A stretch of 6,213 bases of DNA from Aquificaceae bacterium. Lineage in GTDB: Bacteria; Aquificota; Aquificia; Aquificales; Aquificaceae. A model generated the notes under the pieces. That model made no database searches, was not told the DNA's origin, and saw only the letters and a list, made by a program, of their open reading frames with translations. The stretch is taken from NCBI GenBank assembly GCA_026982025.1, contig JALSHX010000025.1:1-6213 (forward strand). The letters run 5' to 3'. Position 1 is the first letter of the stretch. Every line of letters starts with the position of its first letter. Position numbers and translations under genes: made by a program. Of this stretch, positions 1-5,847 are shown one piece after another.

Positions 1-150
1 GTTTTCAATAAAAATTTCAGTAGGTTTGAGAATGGGTTCGTTATTTTTAAAAGGGAGTATTTAAAAAACATACATCAAATAATACTTGAAAAAATAAAAA
101 CAACTGAAAAAGGAAAGAAAATAACACACGATGAAATTTTATCATGGTAA
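1..150 (+). CDS. 3' end of an unidentified AT-rich gene (partial)
   Basis: Frame 1 is open from the window edge to a TAA at 148-150 and gives 49 residues, ending ...HDEILSW. The true start lies outside the window. The fragment is rich in Lys, Ile, Phe and Asn, and its G+C is about 24% against about 50% in the genes to the right, so its composition is foreign to this neighbourhood. I do not recognise the family with confidence. The stretch RFENGFVIFKREYLKNI is loosely like the C-terminal target-recognition end of TaqI/Eco57I-type adenine methylases and restriction enzymes, which often end in a Gly-hydrophobic, 'yLk.i' pattern; this is only a guess. No membrane segment is visible. It converges on the tRNA cluster read from the other strand. 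A chance open frame in AT-rich DNA is less likely because such DNA is rich in stop codons, but cannot be excluded. Confidence 0.45.
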   Translation, partial: VFNKNFSRFENGFVIFKREYLKNIHQIILEKIKTTEKGKKITHDEILSW

Positions 151-164
151 AGTATAAAAGCTGG

Positions 165-206
165 TTAGTTTTGGATCCGGAGCATAACTCTACCAAGCAA
201 AACTAA
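165..206. repeat. 9-bp perfect inverted repeat between convergent transcripts
   Basis: TTAGTTTTG at 165-173 is the exact reverse complement of CAAAACTAA at 198-206, with 24 bases between. The loop could hold a further weak GAG/CTC pairing (180-182 with 188-190). It lies 15 bases after the stop of the left gene and about 78 bases beyond the 3' end of tRNA-Gly, where the two transcripts converge. Short T-runs lie on both outer sides: CTTTTT at 218-223 on the plus strand, and CTTTTAT just left of the stem on the minus strand. It could be a weak two-way terminator, but the stem is AT-rich and the plus-strand T-run starts 13 bases after it. It could also be the end of a mobile element. The rest of 151-283 shows nothing I can name. 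Confidence 0.45.
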
Positions 207-283
207 ATTCACTTTCACTTTTTCCTAAAGGATGTTCCGAGTATTTGCCTTCCCTCTACCGCTATAGATTACGATGATAAAAA

Positions 284-359
284 TGGAGCGGGCGACGGGA
301 CTCGAACCCGCGACCTGCGGCTTGGAAGGCCGCTGCTCTACCAACTGAGCTACACCCGC
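284..359 (-). tRNA. tRNA-Gly (anticodon UCC), CCA encoded
   Basis: Read on the minus strand, it folds as a full 76-nt cloverleaf. Acceptor GCGGGTG pairs with CGCCCGC (one T-G wobble), the D arm is GCTC/GAGC, and the anticodon stem GCGGC/GCCGC holds loop CTTCCAA with anticodon TCC. The T arm GCGGG/CCCGT encloses TTCGAGT, the discriminator is T, and CCA is encoded at 284-286. It decodes GGA and GGG. It is the last of three tRNA genes in one transcript, 4 bases after tRNA-Tyr. TTTTTATC follows the CCA directly, with no hairpin of its own, so 3' processing or termination may use this U-run. Confidence 0.97.
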
Positions 360-363
360 TTCA

Positions 364-450
364 TGGTGGAGGGGGCAGGATTCGAACCTGCGCAGGGCAA
401 AGCCCGGGGGATTTACAGTCCCCTGCCTTTGGCCGCTCGGCAACCCCTCC
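364..450 (-). tRNA. tRNA-Tyr (anticodon GUA), CCA encoded
   Basis: An 87-nt class II tRNA on the minus strand. Acceptor GGAGGGG pairs with CCCCTCC, the discriminator is A, and CCA is encoded at 364-366. The anticodon stem GGGGA/TCCCC holds loop CTGTAAA with anticodon GTA. The long variable arm (GGGC TTT GCCC core) is the class II mark expected of bacterial tRNA-Tyr. The T arm GCAGG/CCTGC encloses TTCGAAT. It reads UAU and UAC codons. It lies in the middle of the Thr-Tyr-Gly cluster and shares the promoter upstream of tRNA-Thr. Confidence 0.97.
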
Positions 451-462
451 TGTCGGTTCTCC

Positions 463-550
463 GCATAAGCTGGCGGTGGGACTTGAACCCACGACCACGG
501 GATTACAAATCCCGCGCTCTGCCGACTGAGCTACGCCAGCTTGCATAAGC
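463..550. repeat. 8-bp direct repeat GCATAAGC flanking tRNA-Thr
   Basis: GCATAAGC occurs at 463-470 and again at 543-550, exactly 80 bases apart, bracketing tRNA-Thr. The left copy covers the last two acceptor bases, the discriminator and the short spacer. The right copy lies in the 5' leader. It may be a chance repeat or a trace of how the tRNA gene was duplicated or inserted. Only these 8 bases match. Confidence 0.4.
468..540 (-). tRNA. tRNA-Thr (anticodon UGU), CCA not encoded
   Basis: A 73-nt cloverleaf on the minus strand. Acceptor GCTGGCG pairs with CGCCAGC and the discriminator is T. The D arm is GCTC/GAGC. The anticodon stem CGGGA/TCCCG holds loop TTTGTAA with anticodon TGT. The T arm GTGGG/CCCAC encloses TTCAAGT. 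The bases after the discriminator are TAT, so the CCA end must be added by CCA-adding enzyme, unlike the two downstream tRNAs. It is the first tRNA of the cluster, with its 5' end about 15 bases beyond the -10 box of the promoter. Confidence 0.97.
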
Positions 551-555
551 AATAT

Positions 556-584
556 ATTTTATTTTAGGGCACAGGGGCAGTCAA
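556..584 (-). promoter_or_regulatory. sigma-70-type promoter of the tRNA-Thr-Tyr-Gly cluster
   Basis: On the minus strand, a -35 box TTGACT (579-584) is followed after exactly 17 bases by a -10 box TAAAAT (556-561). Each matches the consensus at five of six positions. Start of transcription is expected near 548-550, giving a leader of roughly 10 bases before the tRNA-Thr 5' end at 540. A second TAAAAT (561-566) overlaps but would leave only a 12-base spacer. The AT-rich run at 551-566 is shared with the upstream region of the EAL-HDOD gene, for which I see no clear promoter. Confidence 0.75.
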
Positions 585-634
585 GGTTAAGGGGTTTCTC
601 AAAAGGCGGGGTTTTTTAACGATTAGGTTTAGAT

Positions 635-1873
635 ATGGACCTGAAGGCTCACAAACAGGCAGTCTTTGATTCGGGGGGAAACATCGCTGGTTTTGAGTTT
701 TTCCTCACGGAGTTCAACCGCGAAGATGTATCAAAGGACACAATGCCCGGAAGAATAGCTTTCATTACCCTTAGGACCCTCGCGGAGTACGGGGTAAAGA
801 AGGCGGGTCAGGGAAGAAAGGTTTTCATCAAGGTAACGGCAGACACCCTGCTCACGAAGGTTTTTGACCTGCTTGAACCCAAGGTTATGGTTTACAGACT
901 TCACAAACCCTCAACGGGCGGAGGAAAAACTGTAAACACAAGGATAATGGAATCCGCAAAAAGTCTTTCCCGGAAAGGAGCCTTAATATGCACAACTCCG
1001 GAGCTCATCAGAACTATACCAGAAATGGAGGAGGTTTCAAGCATTATTGAGTTAAAGGCCGAGGACCTTGATCCTTACGAGGTCTCAAAATTTAAAATGA
1101 TGGGAAAGAAAATCCTTATTACGGGTGTTGATTCTCCCAAGCTTTACGAGAGGGTGGGTGATACGGGAGACTATTTACAGGGAAACCATCTTCAGGCTCC
1201 GATAGTTCTGGGGAGCTTTAAAATAGCACCTTACCTTAAAAGCACACTTCTGAGACTTCTCGTTCTTCTGAACACCGCCCGAACTCCTGCGGAGTTTTCA
1301 AGGGTTATTGAAACGGACGCGGGAATGTCAGCAAAACTGCTCAGGTTTATAAATTCAGCCTTCTTTGCTCTGAGACAGAGTATCAACAGTGTTGAGCAGG
1401 CATGTATCTACTTCGGGCTGAAGAATATCAGAAACTTTGTCCTTGTTCTCTCCATTAACGACTACGCTACTGTTGAGAACCCCATTCTCTGGAAGAGAGC
1501 GCTCATAAGAGCAAAACTCATGGAGGAGTTCTGCACCGACACGGTTCCCGAAAAGTCCGGGGAGGCTTATCTTGCCGGGCTCTTTTCACTCCTTGACCGG
1601 ATGCTGGGAGTTGATGTTATCTCTTTCCTGAGAGAGGTGAATGTTGACGAGTATGTGATCTCCGCTTTTTCAGATCCCAAATCCGTTCCCGCAAAGCTAC
1701 TATCAGCGGTAGAGAGGGTTGAAGAAAATCAGAGCGAAGTACTTTATGCAGCGGACCCCTCAAACCTTACAATTCTTGCGGACATTGAAAGGGAAACGGG
1801 CGTCCAGCCCCACCGTGTTGTTGAGGCTCTCAGAAACAGCCTCACGATGGCTGATACGGTCATCAATCATTGA
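635..1873 (+). CDS. Degenerate EAL-HDOD signalling protein (YuxH-like)
   Basis: A 412-residue soluble protein of the EAL-HDOD family, usually about 400 residues, tied to c-di-GMP signalling, motility or surface behaviour. Residues 1-190 are a remnant EAL domain: the opening VFDSGGNIAGFEFF corresponds to the family's 'vFD...v.GYELLFR', with E21-F-F for EAL, and GDYLQGNHLQAP (178-189) corresponds to the closing 'a.yfQGyff.kP'. The catalytic NIS, DDFG and KID motifs are missing, so it should not hydrolyse c-di-GMP. The HDOD domain covers about 195-390: residues 225-263 have the typical 'dp.ls.kLLr.iNSa.f...I.sv..A...lGl' pattern, and GLFSLLDRMLG (315-325) is the family signature near the end. 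HDOD lacks HD phosphohydrolase residues and is thought to bind partner proteins. No signal peptide or membrane helix is seen. ATG 635 is the first start after an in-frame TAA at 617-619, with only a weak AGG before it. Its 3' end overlaps the facing PAS-GGDEF-EAL gene by 11 bp, which suggests related roles. The biological output is unknown. Confidence 0.88.
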   Translation: MDLKAHKQAVFDSGGNIAGFEFFLTEFNREDVSKDTMPGRIAFITLRTLAEYGVKKAGQGRKVFIKVTADTLLTKVFDLLEPKVMVYRLHKPSTGGGKTVNTRIMESAKSLSRKGALICTTPELIRTIPEMEEVSSIIELKAEDLDPYEVSKFKMMGKKILITGVDSPKLYERVGDTGDYLQGNHLQAPIVLGSFKIAPYLKSTLLRLLVLLNTARTPAEFSRVIETDAGMSAKLLRFINSAFFALRQSINSVEQACIYFGLKNIRNFVLVLSINDYATVENPILWKRALIRAKLMEEFCTDTVPEKSGEAYLAGLFSLLDRMLGVDVISFLREVNVDEYVISAFSDPKSVPAKLLSAVERVEENQSEVLYAADPSNLTILADIERETGVQPHRVVEALRNSLTMADTVINH

Positions 1874-1875
1874 TG
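1861..1875. repeat. Palindrome at the convergent gene overlap
   Basis: CATCAAT (1861-1867) and ATTGATG (1869-1875) are reverse complements around one central C. The palindrome spans the 11-bp overlap and supplies a TGA stop on each strand: plus at 1871-1873, minus at 1863-1865. It is AT-rich and has no T-run, so it is not a convincing terminator. The symmetry may simply follow from two stops being packed together. Confidence 0.5.
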
Positions 1876-3575
1876 GCTATGCTCCGGTTTTTGAGAACCT
1901 TCAATAAGTTCTCAAAGGATACGGGAGGTGAAAACAGAAATCCCTGAGCTTCGTCGCACTGCCAGAGTTTGAGAAAGGTAAGTTGATCTTCCGTTTCAAC
2001 CCCCTCCGCAACAGCTTTCAATCCGAGGTTATGAGCTATGGCTATTATTGTCGTAGCAATGGCCACATCGTTGGGATCGGAGGTGATGTCCGCAATAAAG
2101 GACCTGTCAATCTTGAGCCTGTCAACGGGAAAATACTTGAGGTAGTTGAGGGAAGAGTAACTGGTCCCGAAATCATCTATTGAGACCGTAACACCCCTTT
2201 TCTTAAGTTCCGTCAGGAGAGTTCTGGCTCTGTCCTTATTTTTCATCAGGGCGCTCTCAGTTATTTCAAGGTCCAGCATTGACGGGCTGAAGCTCGTTTG
2301 TGAAATTGCCTCCTCAACGAGGGACAAAAGGTCAACATAGGAGAGCTGTTTTGCGGAGATGTTGACCGAAACTCTAAGGGGAAAGCCCATGTCAAGAAGC
2401 CTCTTTCCGTCTTCACAGGCTTTTCTAATGACCCAGTCGCCGATGGGTATGATGAGGTCCGTATCCTCCGCAACATGAATAAAGCTTGCTGGCTGGAGGA
2501 CGCCTTCGCCCGCCCTATTCCACCTTATTAGAGCCTCTACCCCTGTAACCTTTCCCGTGCGAAGGTCAAACTGTGGCTGATAGTACAGTAAAAACTCATC
2601 CTTAGCAATCGCCTCCCTGAGCCTAAGCTCAAGGGTGAATCGCTCGTTTACCTTAAGATTCAGCTCCTCGGTGTAGAACCTGTAAGAGTTCTTCCCCATG
2701 TCTTTGGCATGGTGCATGGCAATGTCAGCATTTCTCAGCAGTGTCTGGGGATCGCTTCCGTCAACGGGGTATAGGGATATGCCCGCACTGACGGTAACAT
2801 AAATCTGCTTTTCCTCCACCTCAATCGGAATTGAGGCACTGTCAACAAAGGAACCTACGATCCCCTCTATTCTTTCCACGCTTTCAACATCCTCAATAAC
2901 CACAACAAACTCATCTCCGCCGAAGCGCGAAACCATTGTGGCGGACTCAAAGAAGGAAATCATCCTTTTTGCAAAACACTTCAGGAGCTTATCACCCGTA
3001 TGATGTCCGAGGCTGTCATTAATCAGCTTAAAGTTATCAATATCAACAAATACAACGGCGACCATGAGTCCAGCTCCCCTCGCTCGGGCTATTGCTCCCG
3101 CAAGGTGCTCGTGAAGGAGGGCGCGGTTGGGAAGGTCCGTAGTCGGGTCGTAGTAGGCAAGGGAAGTTAGGCTTGCTTCAAGGCTTCTCCTGTCGGTGGT
3201 GTCGAGGAAAAGAACTACGTACTTCTGGTTAGGGTCATCCGATATCCTTGAAACTAAAGCGTCGCTTGAGAAGGAGGACCCGTTTCTGTGTACTCCCCAA
3301 ACCTCGCCTTCCCAGGTCCCTTCCTCTCTTACAACTTCAAGAACCTCACCGAAAGTGGGAAGACCCTCCCACTTGAGGTCAAGGTCTTTGAGGGGGAAGC
3401 CGAATACCTCTTCAATTTTTAGCCCCGTTAGCTGAGAAAAGGCTCTGTTGGCACCCCTGATCCGTCCGCTATCATCAAGAATTACAAGCCCCTCCCTGAT
3501 TGACTCAACAAGTTTTGAAAGAAATCTTAACTTTTCCTGAAGTTCCCTTATTTTTTCCTCGTATTTTTTGTTCAT
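1863..3575 (-). CDS. PAS-GGDEF-EAL cyclic-di-GMP synthase/phosphodiesterase
   Basis: A 570-residue cytosolic protein with no membrane segment. A short coiled coil (1-25) leads into a PAS sensor domain (about 18-130, ending in the PAC-like FLDTTDRRSLEA). The GGDEF diguanylate cyclase domain (about 138-300) has DPTTDLPNR, metal-binding VDIDNFK (177-183) and intact GGDEF at 219-223. The inhibitory I-site RxxD is absent: residues 210-213 are ESAT. The EAL phosphodiesterase domain (about 312-565) has EAL at 347-349, N405 in VNIS, E437 in EITES, D467-D468 in IDDFG, K488 in LKIDRSF, E524 in AEGVE and Q544. This is the full set of metal and catalytic residues, so both activities look possible; in many such hybrids one domain dominates or regulates the other. 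The PAS ligand cannot be read from sequence. The ATG at 3573-3575 follows AGGA by 6 bases, a good ribosome site. It is divergent from hyuB and convergent with the EAL-HDOD gene. Confidence 0.95.
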   Translation of the reverse strand: MNKKYEEKIRELQEKLRFLSKLVESIREGLVILDDSGRIRGANRAFSQLTGLKIEEVFGFPLKDLDLKWEGLPTFGEVLEVVREEGTWEGEVWGVHRNGSSFSSDALVSRISDDPNQKYVVLFLDTTDRRSLEASLTSLAYYDPTTDLPNRALLHEHLAGAIARARGAGLMVAVVFVDIDNFKLINDSLGHHTGDKLLKCFAKRMISFFESATMVSRFGGDEFVVVIEDVESVERIEGIVGSFVDSASIPIEVEEKQIYVTVSAGISLYPVDGSDPQTLLRNADIAMHHAKDMGKNSYRFYTEELNLKVNERFTLELRLREAIAKDEFLLYYQPQFDLRTGKVTGVEALIRWNRAGEGVLQPASFIHVAEDTDLIIPIGDWVIRKACEDGKRLLDMGFPLRVSVNISAKQLSYVDLLSLVEEAISQTSFSPSMLDLEITESALMKNKDRARTLLTELKKRGVTVSIDDFGTSYSSLNYLKYFPVDRLKIDRSFIADITSDPNDVAIATTIIAIAHNLGLKAVAEGVETEDQLTFLKLWQCDEAQGFLFSPPVSFENLLKVLKNRSIAIND

Positions 3576-3637
3576 TTTATTTCCTGAATATCGGAATTTT
3601 CTAATATGCTTTAAACTATATTTTCTGGATTTAGAAA
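3576..3637. promoter_or_regulatory. Divergent intergenic region between PAS-GGDEF-EAL and hyuB
   Basis: These 62 AT-rich bases must serve both divergent genes. On the plus strand TATATT (3617-3622) could be a -10 for hyuB, with a poor GAATTT (3594-3599) as -35 at 17-base spacing. On the minus strand TATAGT (3615-3620) matches the -10 consensus at five of six positions and would give about a 30-base leader for the PAS-GGDEF-EAL gene, but the sequence at its -35 position (GTCCAT) is poor. The two -10 candidates overlap, so the two promoters could compete. This is inference from weak boxes. Confidence 0.3.
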
Positions 3638-5182
3638 ATGGACCCGCTGAGGCTCACCCTGTTTAAGAACAAACTCGTCTCCGTTGCGGAGGAAATGGGA
3701 ATTGTTCTTCAGAGGAGCTCCTTTTCCCCCAACATAAAGGAAAGAAAAGACCTTTCCTGCGCACTTTTCATGCGGGACGGAACGCTGGTGGCTCAGGCGG
3801 AACACATTCCCGTACATCTCGGCTCCATGTCAACCGCCGTCAGAAGTGTAATAGAAAAAGGTGAAATAAGGGAAGGCGATGTTTTCATCCTCAATGACCC
3901 CTTTCGGGGAGGAACACACCTTCCCGACATCACCCTCGTTTCTCCCTTGTTCTACGAAGGAGAACTTCTCTTTTTTATTGCCTGCAGGGCACACCACGCG
4001 GATGTGGGAGGAGTTTCTTCCGGATCTATGCCCCTTTCAACGGAAATCTTCCAGGAAGGAGTACTTATACCTCCCGTTAAAATTGTCAGGGACGGTGAGA
4101 TTGTTCAAGACATACTTGAATTAATAAAAGCCAACGTTCGTAATCCCGAAGAGAGGGAGGGAGACCTTAAAGCCCAGCTCATATCAATAGAGGTGGGCAA
4201 GAAAAGGATGACGAGCCTTCTCAAAGAAATTGGAAAGGACCGGGTAATGGAGGGATGCAGGGAGCTCATAGGCTACACCGAGAGGTTCATGAGGAGGAGG
4301 CTCGCCCAGATACCCGATGGAACTTATGCCTTTGAAGACCATCTTGAGGATGATGGAGCGGGAGGGGAAAACATCAAGATAAGTGTTGAGATAAGAATTG
4401 AGGGAGGTAATGCGGTGATTGATTTCAGCAAATCGGATCCCCAGACGGATGGTTGCGTCAACTGCGTGAGGTCCGTGACACTCGCCTCGGTGTTTTACTC
4501 TTTCAGGTGCCTGCTTCCCGAGGATCTGCCCACAAACGATGGGTGCTTTAAACCCCTTGAGGTAATTACAAAAAAGGGAACGGTTGTTGATGCACTCTTT
4601 CCTTCCGCTGTGGTAGGAGGAAACGTGGAAACATCTCAGAGGATAGTTGATGTGGTGCTGGGTGCCCTGTCAAAGGCTATCCCTGATGTAATCCCCGCGG
4701 CGTCTCAGGGAACAATGAACAACATTGCAATGGGCGGAGTGAGTAAGAAGTTCGGCGTGTGGTCGTACTACGAAACCATCGGCGGAGGGATGGGTGCGTG
4801 GAGGGGATGTGAAGGCGAGAGTGCAGTCCACTCTCACATGACCAACACAATGAACACACCCGTTGAAGCCCTTGAGCACTCCTACCCTCTCAGAATAACC
4901 GAGTACTCGGTAAGGAGAGGCTCAGGAGGCGGGGGCAGGCACAGGGGCGGAGACGGTATAGTAAGGGAAATAGAGGTCCTTGAGCCCGCAACGGTTAGCG
5001 TAATTTCGGAAAGAAGGAAGTTAAGCCCTTACGGGCTTTGCGGGGGGAAAGAAGGAAAGAGGGGTAGAAACCTGATAAGAAAGGGTGATGAGGTCATAGA
5101 GATGCCCTCCAAGTTCAGTGTTAGAGTTGAGAAGGGAACGAGGTTGAGGATAGAAACTCCCGGAGGGGGCGGGTATGGTTAA
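3638..5182 (+). CDS. hyuB: Hydantoinase B / 5-oxoprolinase family subunit
   Basis: A 514-residue protein matching the usual length of stand-alone HyuB subunits. The family includes N-methylhydantoinase subunit B, the C-terminal part of 5-oxoprolinase and acetone carboxylase subunits; with HyuA it performs ATP-driven opening of hydantoin or lactam rings. Family motifs seen in order: [20 protein letters not shown] (25-44), HIPVHLGSM (56-64), [15 protein letters not shown] (85-99), [10 protein letters not shown] (116-125), [10 protein letters not shown] (327-336), ASQGTMNN (355-362), [10 protein letters not shown] (378-387), [11 protein letters not shown] (398-408) and the Gly-rich end PGGGGYG. 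The protein is soluble and complete, with no frameshift. The real substrate cannot be told from sequence. No hyuA lies beside it: the upstream neighbour is a divergent signalling gene and downstream is purN. ATG 3638 follows an in-frame TAG at 3632-3634, with only a weak GGA 8 bases upstream. It overlaps purN by 8 bp and probably heads that operon. Confidence 0.92.
   Translation: MDPLRLTLFKNKLVSVAEEMGIVLQRSSFSPNIKERKDLSCALFMRDGTLVAQAEHIPVHLGSMSTAVRSVIEKGEIREGDVFILNDPFRGGTHLPDITLVSPLFYEGELLFFIACRAHHADVGGVSSGSMPLSTEIFQEGVLIPPVKIVRDGEIVQDILELIKANVRNPEEREGDLKAQLISIEVGKKRMTSLLKEIGKDRVMEGCRELIGYTERFMRRRLAQIPDGTYAFEDHLEDDGAGGENIKISVEIRIEGGNAVIDFSKSDPQTDGCVNCVRSVTLASVFYSFRCLLPEDLPTNDGCFKPLEVITKKGTVVDALFPSAVVGGNVETSQRIVDVVLGALSKAIPDVIPAASQGTMNNIAMGGVSKKFGVWSYYETIGGGMGAWRGCEGESAVHSHMTNTMNTPVEALEHSYPLRITEYSVRRGSGGGGRHRGGDGIVREIEVLEPATVSVISERRKLSPYGLCGGKEGKRGRNLIRKGDEVIEMPSKFSVRVEKGTRLRIETPGGGGYG
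5162..5166 (+). promoter_or_regulatory. Ribosome binding site of purN inside hyuB
   Basis: GGAGG sits 8 bases before the purN ATG at 5175 and supports that start. It lies in the codons for the conserved Gly-rich HyuB tail (PGGGGYG), so the same bases serve both genes. Further Gs (5167-5169) allow alternative pairing with the 16S tail. Confidence 0.65.
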
Positions 5183-5825
5183 GATAGGAGTTCTCGTTTC
5201 CGGTAGGGGTACCAACCTTCAGGCAATTATTGATTCAATTTCGGAAGGCAAACTTGAGGCGGAGATTACCCTCGTTATCTCAGATCAGGAGGAGGCTCCT
5301 GCCCTTGAGAGATGCAGGAAAGCGGGAGTTCCCTGGGAGGTAGTCAGAAGGAAAGATCACTCCTCAAAGGAAGATTTTGAGAATGCCATTGCAGAAAAAC
5401 TTGAAGGATCAGGATGCAGTCTCGTGGTTCTTGCGGGATTTATGAGGTTGCTTGGTTCAGGCTTCTTGTCCCGTTTCCCCGACAGGGTTATAAACATACA
5501 TCCCTCCCTCATACCTGCCTTTCAGGGTCTAAAGGCTCAAAAGAGAGCGGTTGAGTTCGGCGCAAGGGTCTCGGGATGCACCGTTCACCTCGTTGACGAA
5601 TCCGTTGACGGGGGTCCCGTGGTGGTTCAGGCGGTTGTTCCCCTGCTTCCCGAAGATGACGAGGAATCCCTTTCAAGAAAAATACTTGAATACGAGCACA
5701 GAATTCTGCCCCAGACGATTCAGTGGTTCAGTGAGGGGAGAATAGAAAAAAGGGGAAGAATAGTGGTAGTGAGGGAGGCCATTTACGGCACACTTCCCGT
5801 GAACCCCGCCCTTGAGAAATTCTGA
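5175..5825 (+). CDS. purN: Phosphoribosylglycinamide formyltransferase (GART)
   Basis: This enzyme transfers a formyl group from 10-formyltetrahydrofolate to glycinamide ribonucleotide (GAR), the third step of purine synthesis, in the cytosol. The protein has 216 residues, close to the usual 190-215. The N-terminal phosphate-binding loop [12 protein letters not shown] (8-19) matches the family. The folate-side segment [10 protein letters not shown] (84-93) is followed by [11 protein letters not shown] (106-116), which carries catalytic N107 and H109. VDGGPVV (144-150) gives catalytic D145. These equal N106, H108 and D144 of the E. coli enzyme. A small difference is AFQGLKAQ (115-122), where E. 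coli has a YPGLH-type loop; related Q/K forms probably occur in other lineages. The start overlaps the hyuB stop by 8 bp, so translation is probably coupled. ispH starts 22 bases after the stop. No PurR-like operator or purine riboswitch is seen in front of it, because hyuB occupies that position. Confidence 0.97.
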   Translation: MVKIGVLVSGRGTNLQAIIDSISEGKLEAEITLVISDQEEAPALERCRKAGVPWEVVRRKDHSSKEDFENAIAEKLEGSGCSLVVLAGFMRLLGSGFLSRFPDRVINIHPSLIPAFQGLKAQKRAVEFGARVSGCTVHLVDESVDGGPVVVQAVVPLLPEDDEESLSRKILEYEHRILPQTIQWFSEGRIEKRGRIVVVREAIYGTLPVNPALEKF

Positions 5826-5837
5826 GGGAGATATAAT
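5812..5837 (+). promoter_or_regulatory. Possible promoter of ispH
   Basis: A perfect TATAAT lies at 5832-5837 in the 22-base gap between purN and ispH. TTGAGA at 5812-5817 could be a -35, but the spacer is only 14 bases, shorter than normal. Transcription would start near 5844, about 4 bases before the ispH ATG. The match may be chance in AT-rich spacer DNA. Confidence 0.35.
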
Positions 5838-5847
5838 TTTTTAAGTC

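Noticed and set aside
179..198. CTCTACCA at 188-195 resembling the D arm of tRNA-Gly
   Set aside because: Only 8 bases match the tRNA and no other arm can be folded, so it is not a tRNA fragment or attachment site that I can support.
208..220. Tandem TTCACT TTCACT
   Set aside because: Only two short copies in AT-rich spacer DNA; too little to call a repeat array.
225..552. Open frames across the tRNA genes on both strands (72, 63 and 61 residues)
   Set aside because: They are translations of tRNA sequence, giving the familiar spurious peptides such as GVAQLVEQRPSKPQVAGSSPV and GAGFEPAQ. No real gene is supported.
601..617. AAAAGGCGGGGTTTTTT as a terminator before the EAL-HDOD gene
   Set aside because: It has a G-rich run and a T-run but no matching C-rich arm to form a hairpin, and no plus-strand gene upstream to terminate.
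1983..2183. 66-residue plus-strand frame antisense to the EAL domain
   Set aside because: It is a shadow frame opposite a strongly conserved coding region; no ribosome site or family was recognised.
3611..3817. 68-residue minus-strand frame opposite the start of hyuB
   Set aside because: It is antisense to conserved HyuB codons and overlaps the divergent promoter region; nothing supports expression.
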